DNA of 64,000 nucleotides from Dicaeum eximium (lineage: Eukaryota; Chordata; Aves; Passeriformes; Dicaeidae), in NCBI GenBank assembly GCA_013396995.1, contig VWZP01002396.1, forward strand, positions 1,037,782 to 1,101,781, read 5' to 3'. Positions 37,081 through 50,458 of the stretch are shown here, piece after piece (position 1 is the first letter of the stretch; the number at the start of each line of letters is the position of its first letter). The notes beneath the pieces were generated by a model. The model saw only the letters and a program-made list of their open reading frames with translations. It was not told the DNA's origin and did not search any database. The position numbers and the translations under genes are program-made.

Positions 37081-40000
37081 GTGTAGCCCTGATCCTGCTG
37101 GAGGGCTATGTTGGCCTTAGAGCACACAGACATTGCTACTAAATAAAGACAGAAGGTTTTCAGATTGTCTTGTTTTAAGAGAAGAAAGAAAATTAACCTC
37201 TCTGTGAGTTGTTCAAAAACTAATCTGAATCCAAACTCTCAATTGCTGTCTGTGTTTTCCAGCAGAACCTGTTCAAACACAAGTTTGTTGGTGTTGAGGG
37301 GTTTGTCATACAAAGAGCTCTGAAATTTATTTCTTCTTTGAGCTTGCAAATCTGGAATTGTCTTTTGCTGTATATACAAACTTGTCCCCTCCCTATCTTC
37401 TCACATTTCACCTGACACAGTTCAGGTTATAAGCACTTCTGTACTGGGTCCCAACCTGCCACTACCCAGAGCCATACAGCTCTGTCACTGTTGAAAACAG
37501 CTCCTGTTTTCACATCTTCTGTTGTCACCCTTGACTGAATGTTATTAACCATTCCTCACACTTGGCGTTTGCCCATTTGTCATGTATCTTCACTAGATGC
37601 TTGTAAAATAACAATTTCCCTTCACCTCCGAGGTTTACCCCATATCCACAATCTATCCCTCACCCCATCTTGCTTATCTCCCCTGGGGGACACCTTGAGC
37701 CTCCTTCCAGATCTCCCTCTCCTCTTGCAGCACCTGCTCTCTCACTGAGACAGAAGCCACAGTTCCTTTGCTCTTTGGCCATGTTTTTTGGGGTCCATCA
37801 GAAGTCATTGACACATTGCACTGTTCTCAGTGTTTGTGTCCTGCTCTTTGGTGTTCACAAGTGCTGTACACAAACATTGGGCAATACTATGATGAAGGGC
37901 TCGTTTTACAGGTCAGCATGCTGTGTTAGGTAATTCCAAGTGCTGAAATTGCAGTATTAAATGTAGATTGCAACAGTAAAAATGAGTTTTATCCACCAAA
38001 TCCCCAAATTTTTATATTTCCCTCTGAAAACCCTTTTATCAGTTTCATTACAGCTGTTAGCACCTGTTTGAATTAAACTCACAGCGCAGCATGAAGATCG
38101 GTTAACCGGTTTTCAGAAAATCAGTAAGCAGTTCCTATTCTATTTTACTGTCATTCTTCACATCCTGTGCTTTGGTGTACATTATGAAAATGTTGGTAGA
38201 GGATTCTGTATCTCAGGGAAGGATAATGGAGATATGAAACTTCCACTTCTAGGCTGGTTTTCCAATTCAGTTTAGGTTCTTAAGTTTTATAGAAGTTTTT
38301 GATGTTTGAGTGCAGCTTGGATGTCTTCATTCAAGGAAACAGGTGGTCTTATCATCCAAGGCAGAGAATTGTAAGGCCACCTCACCATGTCCAGGTCCCT
38401 CTTTGTCAGTCTCAGCAAAAAATGATTGGTTTGTAGAGCTGGAAATGCTTGCTTGCCTTCAACTACGACTTAAATCACGTCTGCATAGGAAACTAATTAA
38501 GTGGGTGTTCCGTGTAAAGTGCTGCTCCTGAGGGGGTTTTTGACTTTAATTCCCAAGGCTATCAACCCAGAAAAGTTGCATTAGAAAAAGAGGAAAAGAA
38601 GAATCTGGCTTTAGAGAATGCAGCAGCCTTTTGTTGCAGTTGCTTTGAAGTGTCTCTCCATTGACATCTAGTGTCTGTAGAGGAAGATCTTTAGATTCCT
38701 CACAGCCGTGCTGGCAATATTTATCTATAAATTTTTAAAGATTTTTTCCTTGTGTAGTTATTAAGAGCTCTTGTTGATCATACTGGGTCAGCCAGTAGGT
38801 GAGACTGATGGTGCAAACCCAGCAATCTCCCTACTCCTAACAGGGACATCAGAGACATCCATGCATGTCTATGTGCTGAATGGCTCCAGGAGCCCTTTTC
38901 AGTGCTTTTCAGTGCAAATATGTTATCCATTCTTAATTTTTTCTGTAAATACCTGCAAAATATTTTAAATCTGTATCTCTTTCCTCAGAGCATACAAGCA
39001 ATTGTGAACCAATGAATATTCAATACACATCTTACTAAGTATTGTACTTTGTAGTCAGGCATTATTCTAATTATATTTAATTAAAGAAGTGTCTTTTCAA
39101 TTATAAAAGTCTCTTTTTAATGCTCCATTTTATCACTGAAAGATACTTAATAATGAAGTGTCTTTATTCTTCAAATGGTGAGTTATTTTCATATTTATTT
39201 ATTTATACTGTAGAAATCCCAAGCTTTTCCAAAAGCATTTGTTGTTCTGCTTTTGCAGAATCTTGAACAATGGCAGTGAGCAATTAATCGTGTCATTGCT
39301 GTACACTTTGCTCTGTGAGCAGTTCTTCCTTTGCAGTGATTCCTCCTGCTCCTTCAGTCAGCCTGAAGTGTTTCTGTTGGGGTGTCACAGCCAGAGTCAC
39401 AGCCCCACCAAGCTTGGTCCTGGACTGACGTGAAGTCCTTCCTTACTCTGAAAACACCCTGTACATTCATACTTGGATCATCTCCATTGCTATCTGCTCA
39501 CAAAGGTAGTTATTCCAAATAAATTATATCATGAAAGCTTAACAAGATATGTTGTCCTAACATTTGTGTTGCAGCTTCAGGAAAAGAGAGCTGGTTCAAG
39601 GATGCCCACCAGACACAGCTTCTGTCCATGATGGACTCCATGTATCCAGGGGGCTCCTGGGCTCCATAATTTCTTGGCAGTGTTTTATGATTCATCCATT
39701 TCCAGCCTTTCCTCAATATCTCACAAGCCCTAGGTGAGCTCCCTCAAATTGGTGATACCTGACACAGTAGGGTCCTGTCCTTGCTGGCTGGTGGAAGTTA
39801 CTAGTGGGAAAATAATAGATCTTTGCCTTGGAACAGCAGGAAGCCTGCTGGAAAAGAGCTAGAACAGCCTTGAACTTCTCCTGTGAAAGTCAGAGTAGAG
39901 TGAAGCAGTATTTTCCACCATTTCCAGAAACGGAGCAGTCATCAGTTTCTATGGATGGTCACATATTTTCCCTCCTTCTCCTTTCAGTGTTCTGGTATTT

Positions 40001-40410
40001 AAAAACGCTCATGACATTAACTGTCAGAGAATCTGTGTTGAAAGAACCTGCTGAATCAATACATCCAGAGTAAGAATGACAGCATCATTAAGATGTATCC
40101 TGCGTAGATTATTCATAATTTAACTATAAAACAAAACATGTGATCATGAGTAATAAAGGAATGTGACATAAATGATTTCATTCAGAGCAGTGCATTAATG
40201 CAGGCACTGGCAAAGCTGCTGCAGCAGCAGCCAGAGCCTTTAATTGCAACTGCTTTTAATTAGGGTTACAAATAGGTGTTTTATGTCTGGTTTTGCCATG
40301 ATCGTTTGGCCACCCCAACTTTTCATCCCCGATAGGACTCGGTGCTCCCAGCAGCCCCAGATTTTCCCTCCGTGGCGTCAATGGAAGGAGGCAGGAGCCA
40401 AGAGCATCGT

Positions 40411-40462
40411 GTTGCCATGGCAACACATCCCACTTCCCTGGGGACCGTGTTGCCTCGGCGAC
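40411..40462. promoter_or_regulatory. Pair of RFX-type X-box motifs
   Basis: GTTGCCATGGCAAC at 40411-40424 is a perfect palindromic RFX site. GTTGCCTCGGCGAC at 40449-40462 is a second near match in the same GC-rich patch. RFX factors drive ciliary and MHC class II genes. No such gene is visible here, so the pair could mark an enhancer or the promoter of an unannotated noncoding RNA. Confidence 0.6.
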
Positions 40463-40660
40463 ACCGGGCGGGCAACGCCGGCGGATCAAATGGACTCGGA
40501 GCAGCTGTCCCCTGGAAAGCAGGACAGCTCTGGGCTCCGGTGGCAGGGGGACCACAGGTCCGTGGGCTGGCACGAGTGGGAGCCTGCGCTCACAGCAGGG
40601 CTGGCCGGGAGAGCCTGACCCATGTGTGCGGTGCTTCAGGTACTGAGACGGGGCTGCAGC

Positions 40661-40700
40661 CGAAAGGAGCTGCCCATCACCGAAAGGAGCTGCCCATCCC
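40661..40700. repeat. Two-unit 20-nt tandem repeat
   Basis: Two adjacent copies of cgaaaggagctgcccatc plus two bases lie at the edge of the GC-rich patch that carries the RFX-like sites. Confidence 0.9.
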
Positions 40701-43700
40701 CATCTCGAGAGTTAAAATAAGATGGATGGCAGGGAAGCCGATGTCAGTGGGAGGGGTTTTGCTGGAGGGAGCAAATGCCCGGGGCCACTGTCCTTGGTTC
40801 GTGTGATCAGGAGCTGCAAACATAACACAACATCAGAAGTCGTTGTTGCACAATCCATCTGTAAGTGGAGGTGAACTTGTACATTGATTTTAGGGTAGTC
40901 CAGTGCTGCTTTTCACTGTGTCACATCCAGTACCCAGCACCACGCAGGCAGTGGATTAAAGATCAATTTACACAGGCAAATGCCTGTGTTAGTGCTGTGA
41001 GCACAGAGCCTCCCTCCTGTGTGCCTGCAGGCACTCCTGCGACCAGCCCCAACCCACAGGAGAGCAGTGACAGGATCTCAAGAGCCCCCAGACCCTTTGT
41101 CACAAGAGTGGTTTTGGACATCTGCACCAAACCTTCTGTGGACTCCTCTGGAGCCCTCTGTGTGACTGCCAGTAAGAGAGGGAGTTCAAAGCTCAAGGCA
41201 TGGACACCAGTTATGGACAGCAGTTATCCACAGCCTTGGAGAGCTGTTTGAGAAGCAGGAAGATGATAAAGGACAGACAAATTTGCACAAGACAGGTAAA
41301 TTCCTTGTAATTTGTCTGTTCCTACAGGAATCTCTTCTCCCTTCACACTGTTGCATTAAGACGCCTCTTGCCCACTGTAATTAGCCCTTGAATAGACACC
41401 ATCTCTGGAACACAAGCCTCTGTTGTCCTGATTTTGTGAGTTATCATGTTTTGTTTTGTTTTGTTTTTTAAACCTTACACTAATTATTGCAGAAGAGCAG
41501 AGCCTGCTCCAGGGAGTCTGGTGTTACTTTTTGCCTCTGGAAATAATCCCATATGCTGCAGAACTGTGTCTCAATGGTTCAGTGGTGTTAACATACCTGG
41601 CTTTTAGTAGATATCGTCTGTACCTGCAGCTACACCCTACTCCTTGCTCTATCCTCGGATTTCTGACGTTAGCCTTACTCTCTCTGAGCCATTCCCTGTG
41701 CATTTTCCACACAACATTAGCTCTCTTTCTTCTCACAATCAGAGCTATGGCTAATTGTGTTTACAAAGGATTCCTGAACTGTGGGAAATATTTCTCAGAA
41801 TGTGCGGTTTTGCATCATTTAGCCTTGAAAGGATGCTGCTTCCCCTGACCTCTTGTTGGTTTTTTCTCAATGACTCTGGTAATTGCATCAGTAGCCTTGG
41901 GAGTCACATTTTCCTTTCACATCTAGGAAAGATCCAACCTTTTCTTACCCTTTCTCAGTGGAATCACATATCCAGTCCCTCCTGTTTTCTGTGGCTCAAC
42001 CACACCAGCTCTTTTTCTGGCTTCTTGTTTCACCCCTGTCCCAGATAAACTCTGCCATTTTCCTGGGTCATCATTTCCACGACTCTACTTTTCTATGAAT
42101 TTCTCGGTCTTTTTTCTCCTCTCCTGCATCAAACACATTTCTTATCTTCTCCACTGACTTCCTTTGCAACCAATTTTCAGTCAGGTCTGTCAGCATTTGT
42201 TCTGACAGCATTGTCCCCAGAATTCTGACAGCATTTTGACACCATATCAAACAGATGTGTCAGTATTTTTTCCACACCTCCCCACCACAGCTGGCAGAGC
42301 TCTCCAGAAACATCTGCAAAGAGGGTTTGGGGCACAAAGACCAGCATGGTACCACATGCTCCCTCCTGCTGAGGGGATGTGTTTTGCTTATATTTAAAAT
42401 CAAACTGACTTGAGAAAGGCCTTTTTTTGCTTCAGCACACTGAGAAAGTGAAAAATGGCAGCCAGGAGTGCACCCCAAACCCACACATTTCAGGTTCTGA
42501 TGTCACCTCACAGCCCCTCGGTCCCCACTCTGATGCTCCAGAAGTTCTGCAGTCGTGTGTGGGGGTTCCCTGGTTCCCTGTCAAATGCAGATCAGCAGGG
42601 TCAGGGCCTTGAGGCTAACCTGCAGTGAGCAAGAAGCTGTGGGCAACACACAGAGAAAAAACCTGTTTCCTCTTTCTCTTCACACCTCTTTAAAGGGGGC
42701 TGGTTTTTCTGAGTCACAGCTAAAGCAAACCTGTTGGAAAAGATTCAGTCTAGATTTATACTACGGCTCAGAGGAACATGAAAGACCATTTAGTGTTCAA
42801 AGTATTATTTTTAATTATTAATCAAGCTCCCTGTCTGCTGAGCTCTGTCAGGCCCTTCTTTGGATTTTGTAGAGTTTATTTCTCTTGTCATCCTGAGCAG
42901 ACTTTGATGTGCAGAACACAAGCTTGTGGATGAAATGCAAAGATTGCTGGCAAAGTTTGGCTCTGTCTCTGCATTTGCAGTAGGATCTCAGTGCAGGGCA
43001 TATGCAGTGCAGTAGTTCTTTTGTTCATATTTAATCATACAAGAAAGAAGAGAGTAATTAAGGCCTGTCTCCCTCAATCTCCTCCCTTCCTCAGAGTATT
43101 TCAACCCTTTGAGATAAAGGAAATGGAGCTTTTTCTGACAGTAAAGTGCAGCCCAGAGCATACCAGGCGTGATTCTGCCCCCATCACTCCACAGTCTCCA
43201 TTTGACAATGTTTTCCCTCTAAGCAGTTTCCAATATGAAGGAACACAGCCATTAGAAACAGCATTGCAAGTACCAAAATCTGATCAAAGCCGGAAGCAGA
43301 GTGTTTGCTCTTGGTTTTCTTTGCACCTTTGACAGCCCAGCTTGCTTCACTGTCCCCCTCAATATCTGACTGATTTCTCTTTATCTGAAAACACCCTTAG
43401 GCAGTTACTAGATTTCAGGATGCAGCAGCAAAAGCGGGTCTTGGCTCAGAAATAGACTTTTTTTTTCCTATTTAGCTATTTTAGCTGTTTATTGTCTCCT
43501 TAGCTTTGTATCTCAAGGTAAACTCACTTCATTTGTGCTCTAAACCTACCAACTGCTTTAAAGCCCAGCACAGGGTTACGAGAGATTTACCGCTGACAAA
43601 TCCTGAAAATTGGCAACGTCTCATTGAACAGGGCGTTTCAAGCTGGCAATTTTGGTTGGCCTTGGGCTGAGATGAAACCATATCAGCAAAGACAAGAAAT

Positions 43701-46700
43701 GACTGGCAGGGGCAGAGAAGGATGAGCCAACCCACAGGACCCCAGGCTGAGGTGCTGGGCAGGCAGCGGGGAAGGTGATCCAGGATCCTGATGGGGAGGG
43801 AAGGTGTTGAGCCAGACCAAGGAGAAACACCCTAAACCTGAGTGAACCCTGCCAGAGAGCTACAGGAAAACAGTCAGTGAGAAGGCTGTTGATTGATGAA
43901 ATTGCCTGAAATGAGGAAGGAGGGAGGAGGCTCTAATACGTAAACACTTTAATTGCAAAGTTGTTGATTCTGAGCTTTCCTAAGAGCTGACAGGGAAGTG
44001 TTATTGCTGCTTCCCAGGCTATGTAACAAGCACAGAGACTGACAGAGAAGTTTTGCACTTAGTGGCAGGGTTATTAAATTATAAAAAAGATAAGAGTTTA
44101 TCACAGAAGCAATAAGCTGCTATTCTCTCAAGACTTTGCTGCTGAACTTTAGAAGAAATACCATGGAAATCAAAGCAGTGCTCGAGAGGGAAAAATCTGC
44201 TACAGAAAAAAATGCTGATTTAAATCTTGTTTCAATTTGCAAAACTATTTTAACCTACAGGCAGGCCTTAAACAAGGGGAAAATATATTCCAGTTGCTTG
44301 GGATCAAAATCCAAGTCTCAGACACACAAAGACTAGTCCAGAGGGAGAAGCTGCTGAACAAAGCCATGGCAAATGAGGGACTCAATGGGCATGTAAAGTG
44401 AAGGGGAAAAAAGGACAAAACAATAGGAAATGTTCTTGCAGTAGCAAAAGTGCAGCTAAAACACGAGATTTGTCTATGTGGGGAATAAACAAAAGGTTAT
44501 ATGGGAGGATTTCTTGGAGTTAGTGACTCTGAAGGTTGCACGGTGGCAGTGCTGGTGCCTGGAAGGAAAGCTGCAAGGAGGTTGGTTTAACTGGGAAGGG
44601 GATATTCCCATGGTGGAGGAATACAGGCATGATGAGTCCAGGAAAGATGAGTTAAATGAAATGGAAAGGATACAATGAAATGGGAGCAGGGCCAGTGCTG
44701 GGTGCCTGCAGTGGGAATGTGCCCTATGTTGTCTCTATCCAAAACAGCACATCTAAAGCTTTAAAAAAACTTCAAATAATTATTAGTTACCTTTAAACTG
44801 AGATATTAGAAGATTAAAAAAAAAAAAAAAAGGCAAAAATTACAAAACTGAAAAACTATTACCCTACTTCAGGAAAGTATTTGATCAAGTGCCAGACAGG
44901 GAAGGTCTGCTCCAGCTGCTGTTTTCTGCAGCTTGAGCAAAGGAAAGGCTTGCACTGTGCTAGTGGCCTTCAGAGTGAAGCTGTGTGTAAGAATAGGAAG
45001 TGATGGTATCTCATGGTAAGGGACACAGTTGCTTGCCCAGTTATCCCTGTCACAGGATTCAGATTCTGCTCACAGTCAAAAGCAAATAGTTTAAAATACA
45101 CTTTAAACTAGGCCAGTACTTTGGGAAAGGTCAAATTCTTTTTAGAATTCTGAGCAGTATATACTTTTACAGGAAAAGACCCAATAAAGAAGGAAAAATA
45201 GAGGAGGCAGCAGGCACTCACGATATCAGCAATTCAGGCTCCCAGACTGCTGAGACAAACTGCCCCCAGGGAAATGAGATTATATTTTACCTCTGACATA
45301 TATGGAATAATAGATTTCTCATTCATCTCTAAATTCATATTCAAACCGATTAGGCAAGAGCTACTGGAACAGGAGGAAAATCACCACCAAACCTTAGAAG
45401 CAGTATTTGTTTGCCAGATGAAGTCTCAGGGAACATTCTTTTGGAAATAAATACTGCAGTCCCTGGAAGAAGTTAGAGAAATTAAGGATGACTGCTTCAT
45501 GCTTTCAGTAAATGGAAACCTACTTATTTATTTATTTTTATGAGGACAAATTGCTTAAGCAATATTTAGGGCAAAGAAGGTCCTTATTTTTTTAGAGGAA
45601 AAAAATAAGAGTAATCAAGAATAAGCAAAAAATTAAATAGTAAATGAATTCTTAAAATCAGAATTTTTTGGAAGTATATTTAGAGATAATTTCATTTGAA
45701 CTTTGTGGCATATGACAAGAAAATCTGGTCTCTTATGAAAATGGAAATCAAGTGGTAAGGATAATTATTGTCAACATTGAAGAGCACCAGTGTTTTCAGT
45801 AAGATAGTTACATATTGTGGAAAAAGGTGTACTGGTGTTGATTGCTCACTCAGAAGCAGTTTATATTTGAGATATTTTGACAAAAACAAAAAAGATGTAA
45901 CCATTTGTCAACTGTTACATTAGTTAAATGTACAAAGAACAAAAAATCTCAGAGGAAAATAAGAAAAAAACAAATTTAGAATGTTGTAAGAACACAGGAG
46001 ATTATGGATTCTGCCTTCCCAGCTGGATTCTACCAAGCATTTTAAATTTTGAGGGGCACTACATCCTGTGTGAAACAAACTTACACGTGAAAATGATCTT
46101 TATCACCAGGCCACCCAGGTGGGGTTGGCACTGCAGTTCACCCTCACATTCCTGAGTCATGCATCCCAGGACACCAGTGACTTGGGAAAGATCTTTCCCT
46201 TAGAACCTAAATCATGGGAAATTTCCGAAGTGACACCCAATTGCCAAAGATCTTACTAGGGAAAATACTTGTGGGCAAACATTTAGCAGTTTTCAAGGCT
46301 CCTAGCAATCCTGTTTCAGGGAGTGTAAAACAGCCCTGTGAGCAGTGTGAGTAGCAGCTCTGTCAGCCAGTAAAACAGACATGAGAATCAAGATGAGCCT
46401 CTTCCATGGACACCTCACTTAAAGATCTTGCCATTATTCTGAGCAAAGCTTTAGTAGGTGAGTTGAAGTGTGAATAAAGGAACACAAACAAGAAGGAAAC
46501 ACCCTAAATGCAGCAGGCTGGACACTCTCAGTTTTGCCATCACCAGCAACAGTCAGGATGGAGAAAGGCCGGGCGGTCTTTTGTTCAGAAAAACAGTGCT
46601 TGTTTATTGATGGTGTAAATGTTGCTAAGCAATATGGATTAAATTAAACCCCTCATCCTTTCCCAATGTATACACCACCTTCAGCAAAGAATGCTCTGTG

Positions 46701-47949
46701 AATATAGTAAAAGTTGGGGGTTTAGTCCAGATCAGTCAAATTTAATTATAGAGGAACCTATAGAAGACAGATTATCAGCCAGCTATCAATAAAGAAACTT
46801 TTAAGCATATTTAGAAATCAATACCCATTTTCTTAACCAGATGTGCCAGTGTGAGAGGAAACTAATAGAGAATAGAATAAAAATATCAATATGGATGAGA
46901 GAAACTATTATATTTTTATTAAAAATGATATGTAGAAGAAATACAAAAAAAGGGGAAAGGCATTATATAAGGATAGGCTAAATAAAACAACAGCTTGGAA
47001 AAGAACCCAAAGGAGAAAGGCCCAGAAAGTCAAAAACTATTGTGGGAAAGACAAAGGAGAATATGTTATTATTTCTCACAAGACAAGATTTAAGCCACGT
47101 CAGTGAAACCATTCAGCCAGCCTGAAACAAAGCAGCAGATAATTAAACAGTGCTGCTCGCTGCCCTCAGACACTGGAGAGGCCAAACCCAGAAAGGTGTC
47201 TGGGAGGTAATTGTATTTAAAACAAGCCCAGAGCTCTGGGTGTGGATCCAGCCCAGTAAATCCCAGTTGGTGGCTGTGGAGCTGATGGCAGCACCTGGGG
47301 AGGTGCAGCTGCTTTGTGCCTCTGCTCTTCTCACTGCAGGCAGAGCTTTGGGCTGAGACCCTCGGTCTGGGCCCCAGACCCATTCTTAATGACACAGCCT
47401 GCTTTTATCTCTTCCAGAAAGAGTTCCCTTAGCTGTATTAAATTCTGTTTTGAGGGAGTGAGGCGGAGGAGCCTCAACCCAGTTGTTGTGCTGCACAACC
47501 CGGTCAGTTCCCTTTGGAACAGGTCTCTACAGACATTCCCACCCACCCCTGTGCCCGGAGGAGCATGGAATGAAGCAGGGGGAGAGAGGAGAGGTCAGCA
47601 CAGACCTGTCCTCGGGAAAGGCGGCTTTCCTGGGAAGGTCTGCTCTCCCAAAGCAGCAGGCAGCTCTGGCATCTCTGGACATGCCCACACTGGAGAGCAG
47701 GACAGCTGCAAGCTGCATTTTGGGAGCATTAATAAGAGAAATGCCAAGAATAGTCTGTGCTTTTGGGGCAGTGTGTCTATGCTTCATCCTCTGCGCTGCA
47801 CCCATGGGTAAGAAAACGGGGAACCCCCCAACAATTTGTCATCAGCACCTGAGAGATTCATGCACAACACAGGGAATTGCTGGTGTCGGGAGAGACAGGC
47901 ATTTCACAGCAGTGCCATGTCACCATGCCCCTCCATCATCCCTGGCGGG

Positions 47950-48360
47950 CACAGAAGCACCCGCAGGTGCCTCCCCAGCCCGGGGAAAGTGAACTTGGTT
48001 GTCCGATGGAGTTTTGCTGCGTGGAGCAGGGTGGGGGGATCTAGGACAGCCCAGCCTCTCCCACCTGTAGCGGGTGGGCAGGGACAGAGATGGGGAGGGG
48101 TACCCAGGGCTCTGCCCACGTCCATTCCCCGTCTCGGGAAATGCCGGCCCGTTTCCTGGGGTGCTGGCAGAGCAAGACGAGACCCTGCTCCGGCTTCGGG
48201 CTCCTTCCCAGGGCTCACCCCCGCAGAAGCTGCCGTGCCTCGCAGCTCCGATGGGAAATGGTGCCGGAGCTGGGAGAACAGCGAGTTCCCTCCGCCGAGT
48301 GATCTCCTGCCATCGACTGCCAGATCCTGAACTTTGGCTCCGGCCAGGAGGCACTAAACG
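47950..48360. promoter_or_regulatory. GC-rich intergenic patch, possible CpG island
   Basis: G+C and CpG density rise clearly against neutral flanks. Several overlapping ORFs of 100-169 codons occur on both strands, as expected from composition; none shows a recognisable domain. It may be an orphan CpG island or a noncoding-RNA promoter. Nothing more can be supported. Confidence 0.35.
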
Positions 48361-49859
48361 AAGCAGATAATTGCTTGGCAGTGAGTGATAGGGAGTCAAG
48401 GGTGAGCGGGCAGGGAGGGGCGGGGGATGAGCAGGAGGATTATGTTTCAGAGGGAAGTATTTTTTTAGGATTTGTCTATGCAGGCATTCAGGAGCTTTTC
48501 TGAATCACATGGGCTTAGCCCCAGGAGAAGGAGGACTCGCTGTAATTTTACACCTTTTCAGCATTTCAGCTGATTCTGCTGAAATCTGTGTAGGGATTAA
48601 AGATGGGAAGGGACAGAGAATTGATTTCCTTGCCTTTGGTCTCCAGAACAAACATTCAAAGCTAAATCACAGTTTAGAATTTTTTGATGGCATGAGTGGC
48701 GAGAGGAAGGAGCCAGCAGCTGACAGTAATAAATAACTATTAGGAAACAGTATTAGGAAATAGTACCAAGGAGAAATGTCGCTGCTGGGATATGCTTTCA
48801 GCCTCGGGGAATCCATATGCAGGCAGCTCAACATTAACTTTGGTATCCAGAGCTTGTGTGCAGCTTCTCCCGGGCCCAGAGCAGCGCTGAGGGAGAAGCC
48901 CGAGCTCAGGTCTCGGATGAAGAAGGGAAGTCAGCTCATTGCACGGACAAACATCTCAGGCTTCCACCCTCTGTGCCAAGGGTTAGCAACGGCCCCGTGT
49001 CCTTCAGCAAATCAACGCTCAAACTGTCACCTGCAAAGGGAAGTGGAGCTTATCTATGGCCCACTGCTAAAACTTTGATACTGATCTTTACAGCCATGTT
49101 TTTAGTAAGCCTAGGGACAAGCTGTGCATCATAAACTGCTGAAATGGATCTGTCTGAGCTTAAACTGAACTGTCTGAACTTCAACTGGTGTCTGAATTCA
49201 GAGACAGATATTAGTAAAAATCCTGCCAATGTCTCCTTAACGTTTACATTTTTACCAGGTTTGAGATACACTTGCAGAACTGTTCTAATACATTGAGGTA
49301 ATGGAAAATATCCTCAGTTTTATACACAAATCTCCCTAAATTAGAAATGGTTTTCCATTTCAGGCATCAGGCAGCCTGTTTCTCCCCTTCACTGGACAGC
49401 TTCTCAGGGCAGGGTCTGCTGGGCAGAAAGACAAAGTGTGGTGTAAAATGGGGTCAGACAGAGCCACATCCAGAGCCCGATGTTGTGAATGAGCACAGCC
49501 ACCCGTGATCCAATCAATCACCCAAAAGGCATCCTGGAGGGCAGAGAAGAGGCAGAAATCCCAACACTCCCTACACCCACCCTCCTGGGAAGCCCCAGCT
49601 GCAAGGCAGGCATCTCCCTGCCATCATCTGAGTCAGGAGCAAAAGTCCCCAGGATGCAGCTGCCAGGGCAGCCGGATCTATTTTCAGCCGGGATAGTTGG
49701 GCAGCACCACCGAAACCCTTCGGTGCAGAGCACACTCGGTGCCACTGTCACAGTGCCACAGCATGCATGGCTCCATGCCACTGACCCTGCAGGCATTTTA
49801 GCCTGTGGCCTGGACAAGCCAGCAGGGCAGTCACACGTTACAGTTGGAAGCAGGATGTC

Positions 49860-50458
49860 ATGAGGAGAACATGGGCCACCAATCTGCCCTTGTGGCAAAG
49901 AAGGCCACCAGCCTGCTGGGCTGCTTTAGGAAAAGCACTGCCACAGGCCTGGGGAGATGAACCTTCCCTGCTCTCAGCAGTGGTGAGGCCACAGCTGGAG
50001 TGCAGGGTCCAGTTCTGGGCTCCCCAGTACAGGAGAGGCATTGATGTACTGGGCAGTCCAGTGAGCACTGCAGAGATGGTGAAGGAACTGGGGCATTTGC
50101 AATATAAGGAGACCAGGAGAGATGGAATTGCTCAGCCTGGAGGAGGCTTCATGAGGATCTTATTGATGTGTATGGATCCCTGATCAGAGAAGGTTTAGAA
50201 GGCGGAGCCAGACTCTTCTCAGTGGTATCTAGTGACATGGAAATAGATGAAGTTCCTCTTAGACATAAGAGAGCTTGGTTCTTTGTGAAGCTGGAACTGG
50301 TTGCCCCAAGAAGCTGTGAAGTTTCTATCCTTGGAGATATTAAGAACCCAATTGAACGTGGGCAACCTGCACTAGTGGGCCCTACTTTGAGCAGGAGGGC
50401 TGGACTGGGCTGTGTCCAGAGATGCCTTCCAGCCTCAACTGCTCTGTCATCCTGTGAA
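49860..50458 (+). mobile_element. CR1-type LINE fragment, plus orientation
   Basis: CR1 blocks appear in forward order: 'gccaccagcctgctgggctg', 'gtggtgaggccacagctgga', 'ccagttctgggctccccagt', 'cttctcagtggtatctagtg', and the end 'ccttccagcctcaactgctc'. It is diverged, with frame breaks, and lies between the two genes. Confidence 0.9.

Larger units (their letters stand above)
34153..49859. other. Intergenic region, part 1
   Basis: No gene was recognised on either strand. The stretch is mostly AT-rich to neutral, with chance ORFs only. Points of structure: two nuclear-receptor half-sites near 34344-34381, a 20-nt tandem pair at 37041-37080, a GC-rich patch with RFX-like sites at about 40330-40720, a poly(A) run near 44818-44832, and a GC-rich patch at about 47950-48360. 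Confidence 0.75.

Noticed and set aside
41456..41848. A 130-codon hydrophobic ORF that might be a membrane protein
   Set aside because: Leucine, serine and phenylalanine come from pyrimidine-rich DNA. There is no start context, partner exon or known family.
47314..48399. Overlapping 159-169 codon ORFs on both strands
   Set aside because: They are better explained by raised G+C. No domain was recognised and there are no clear splice sites in frame.
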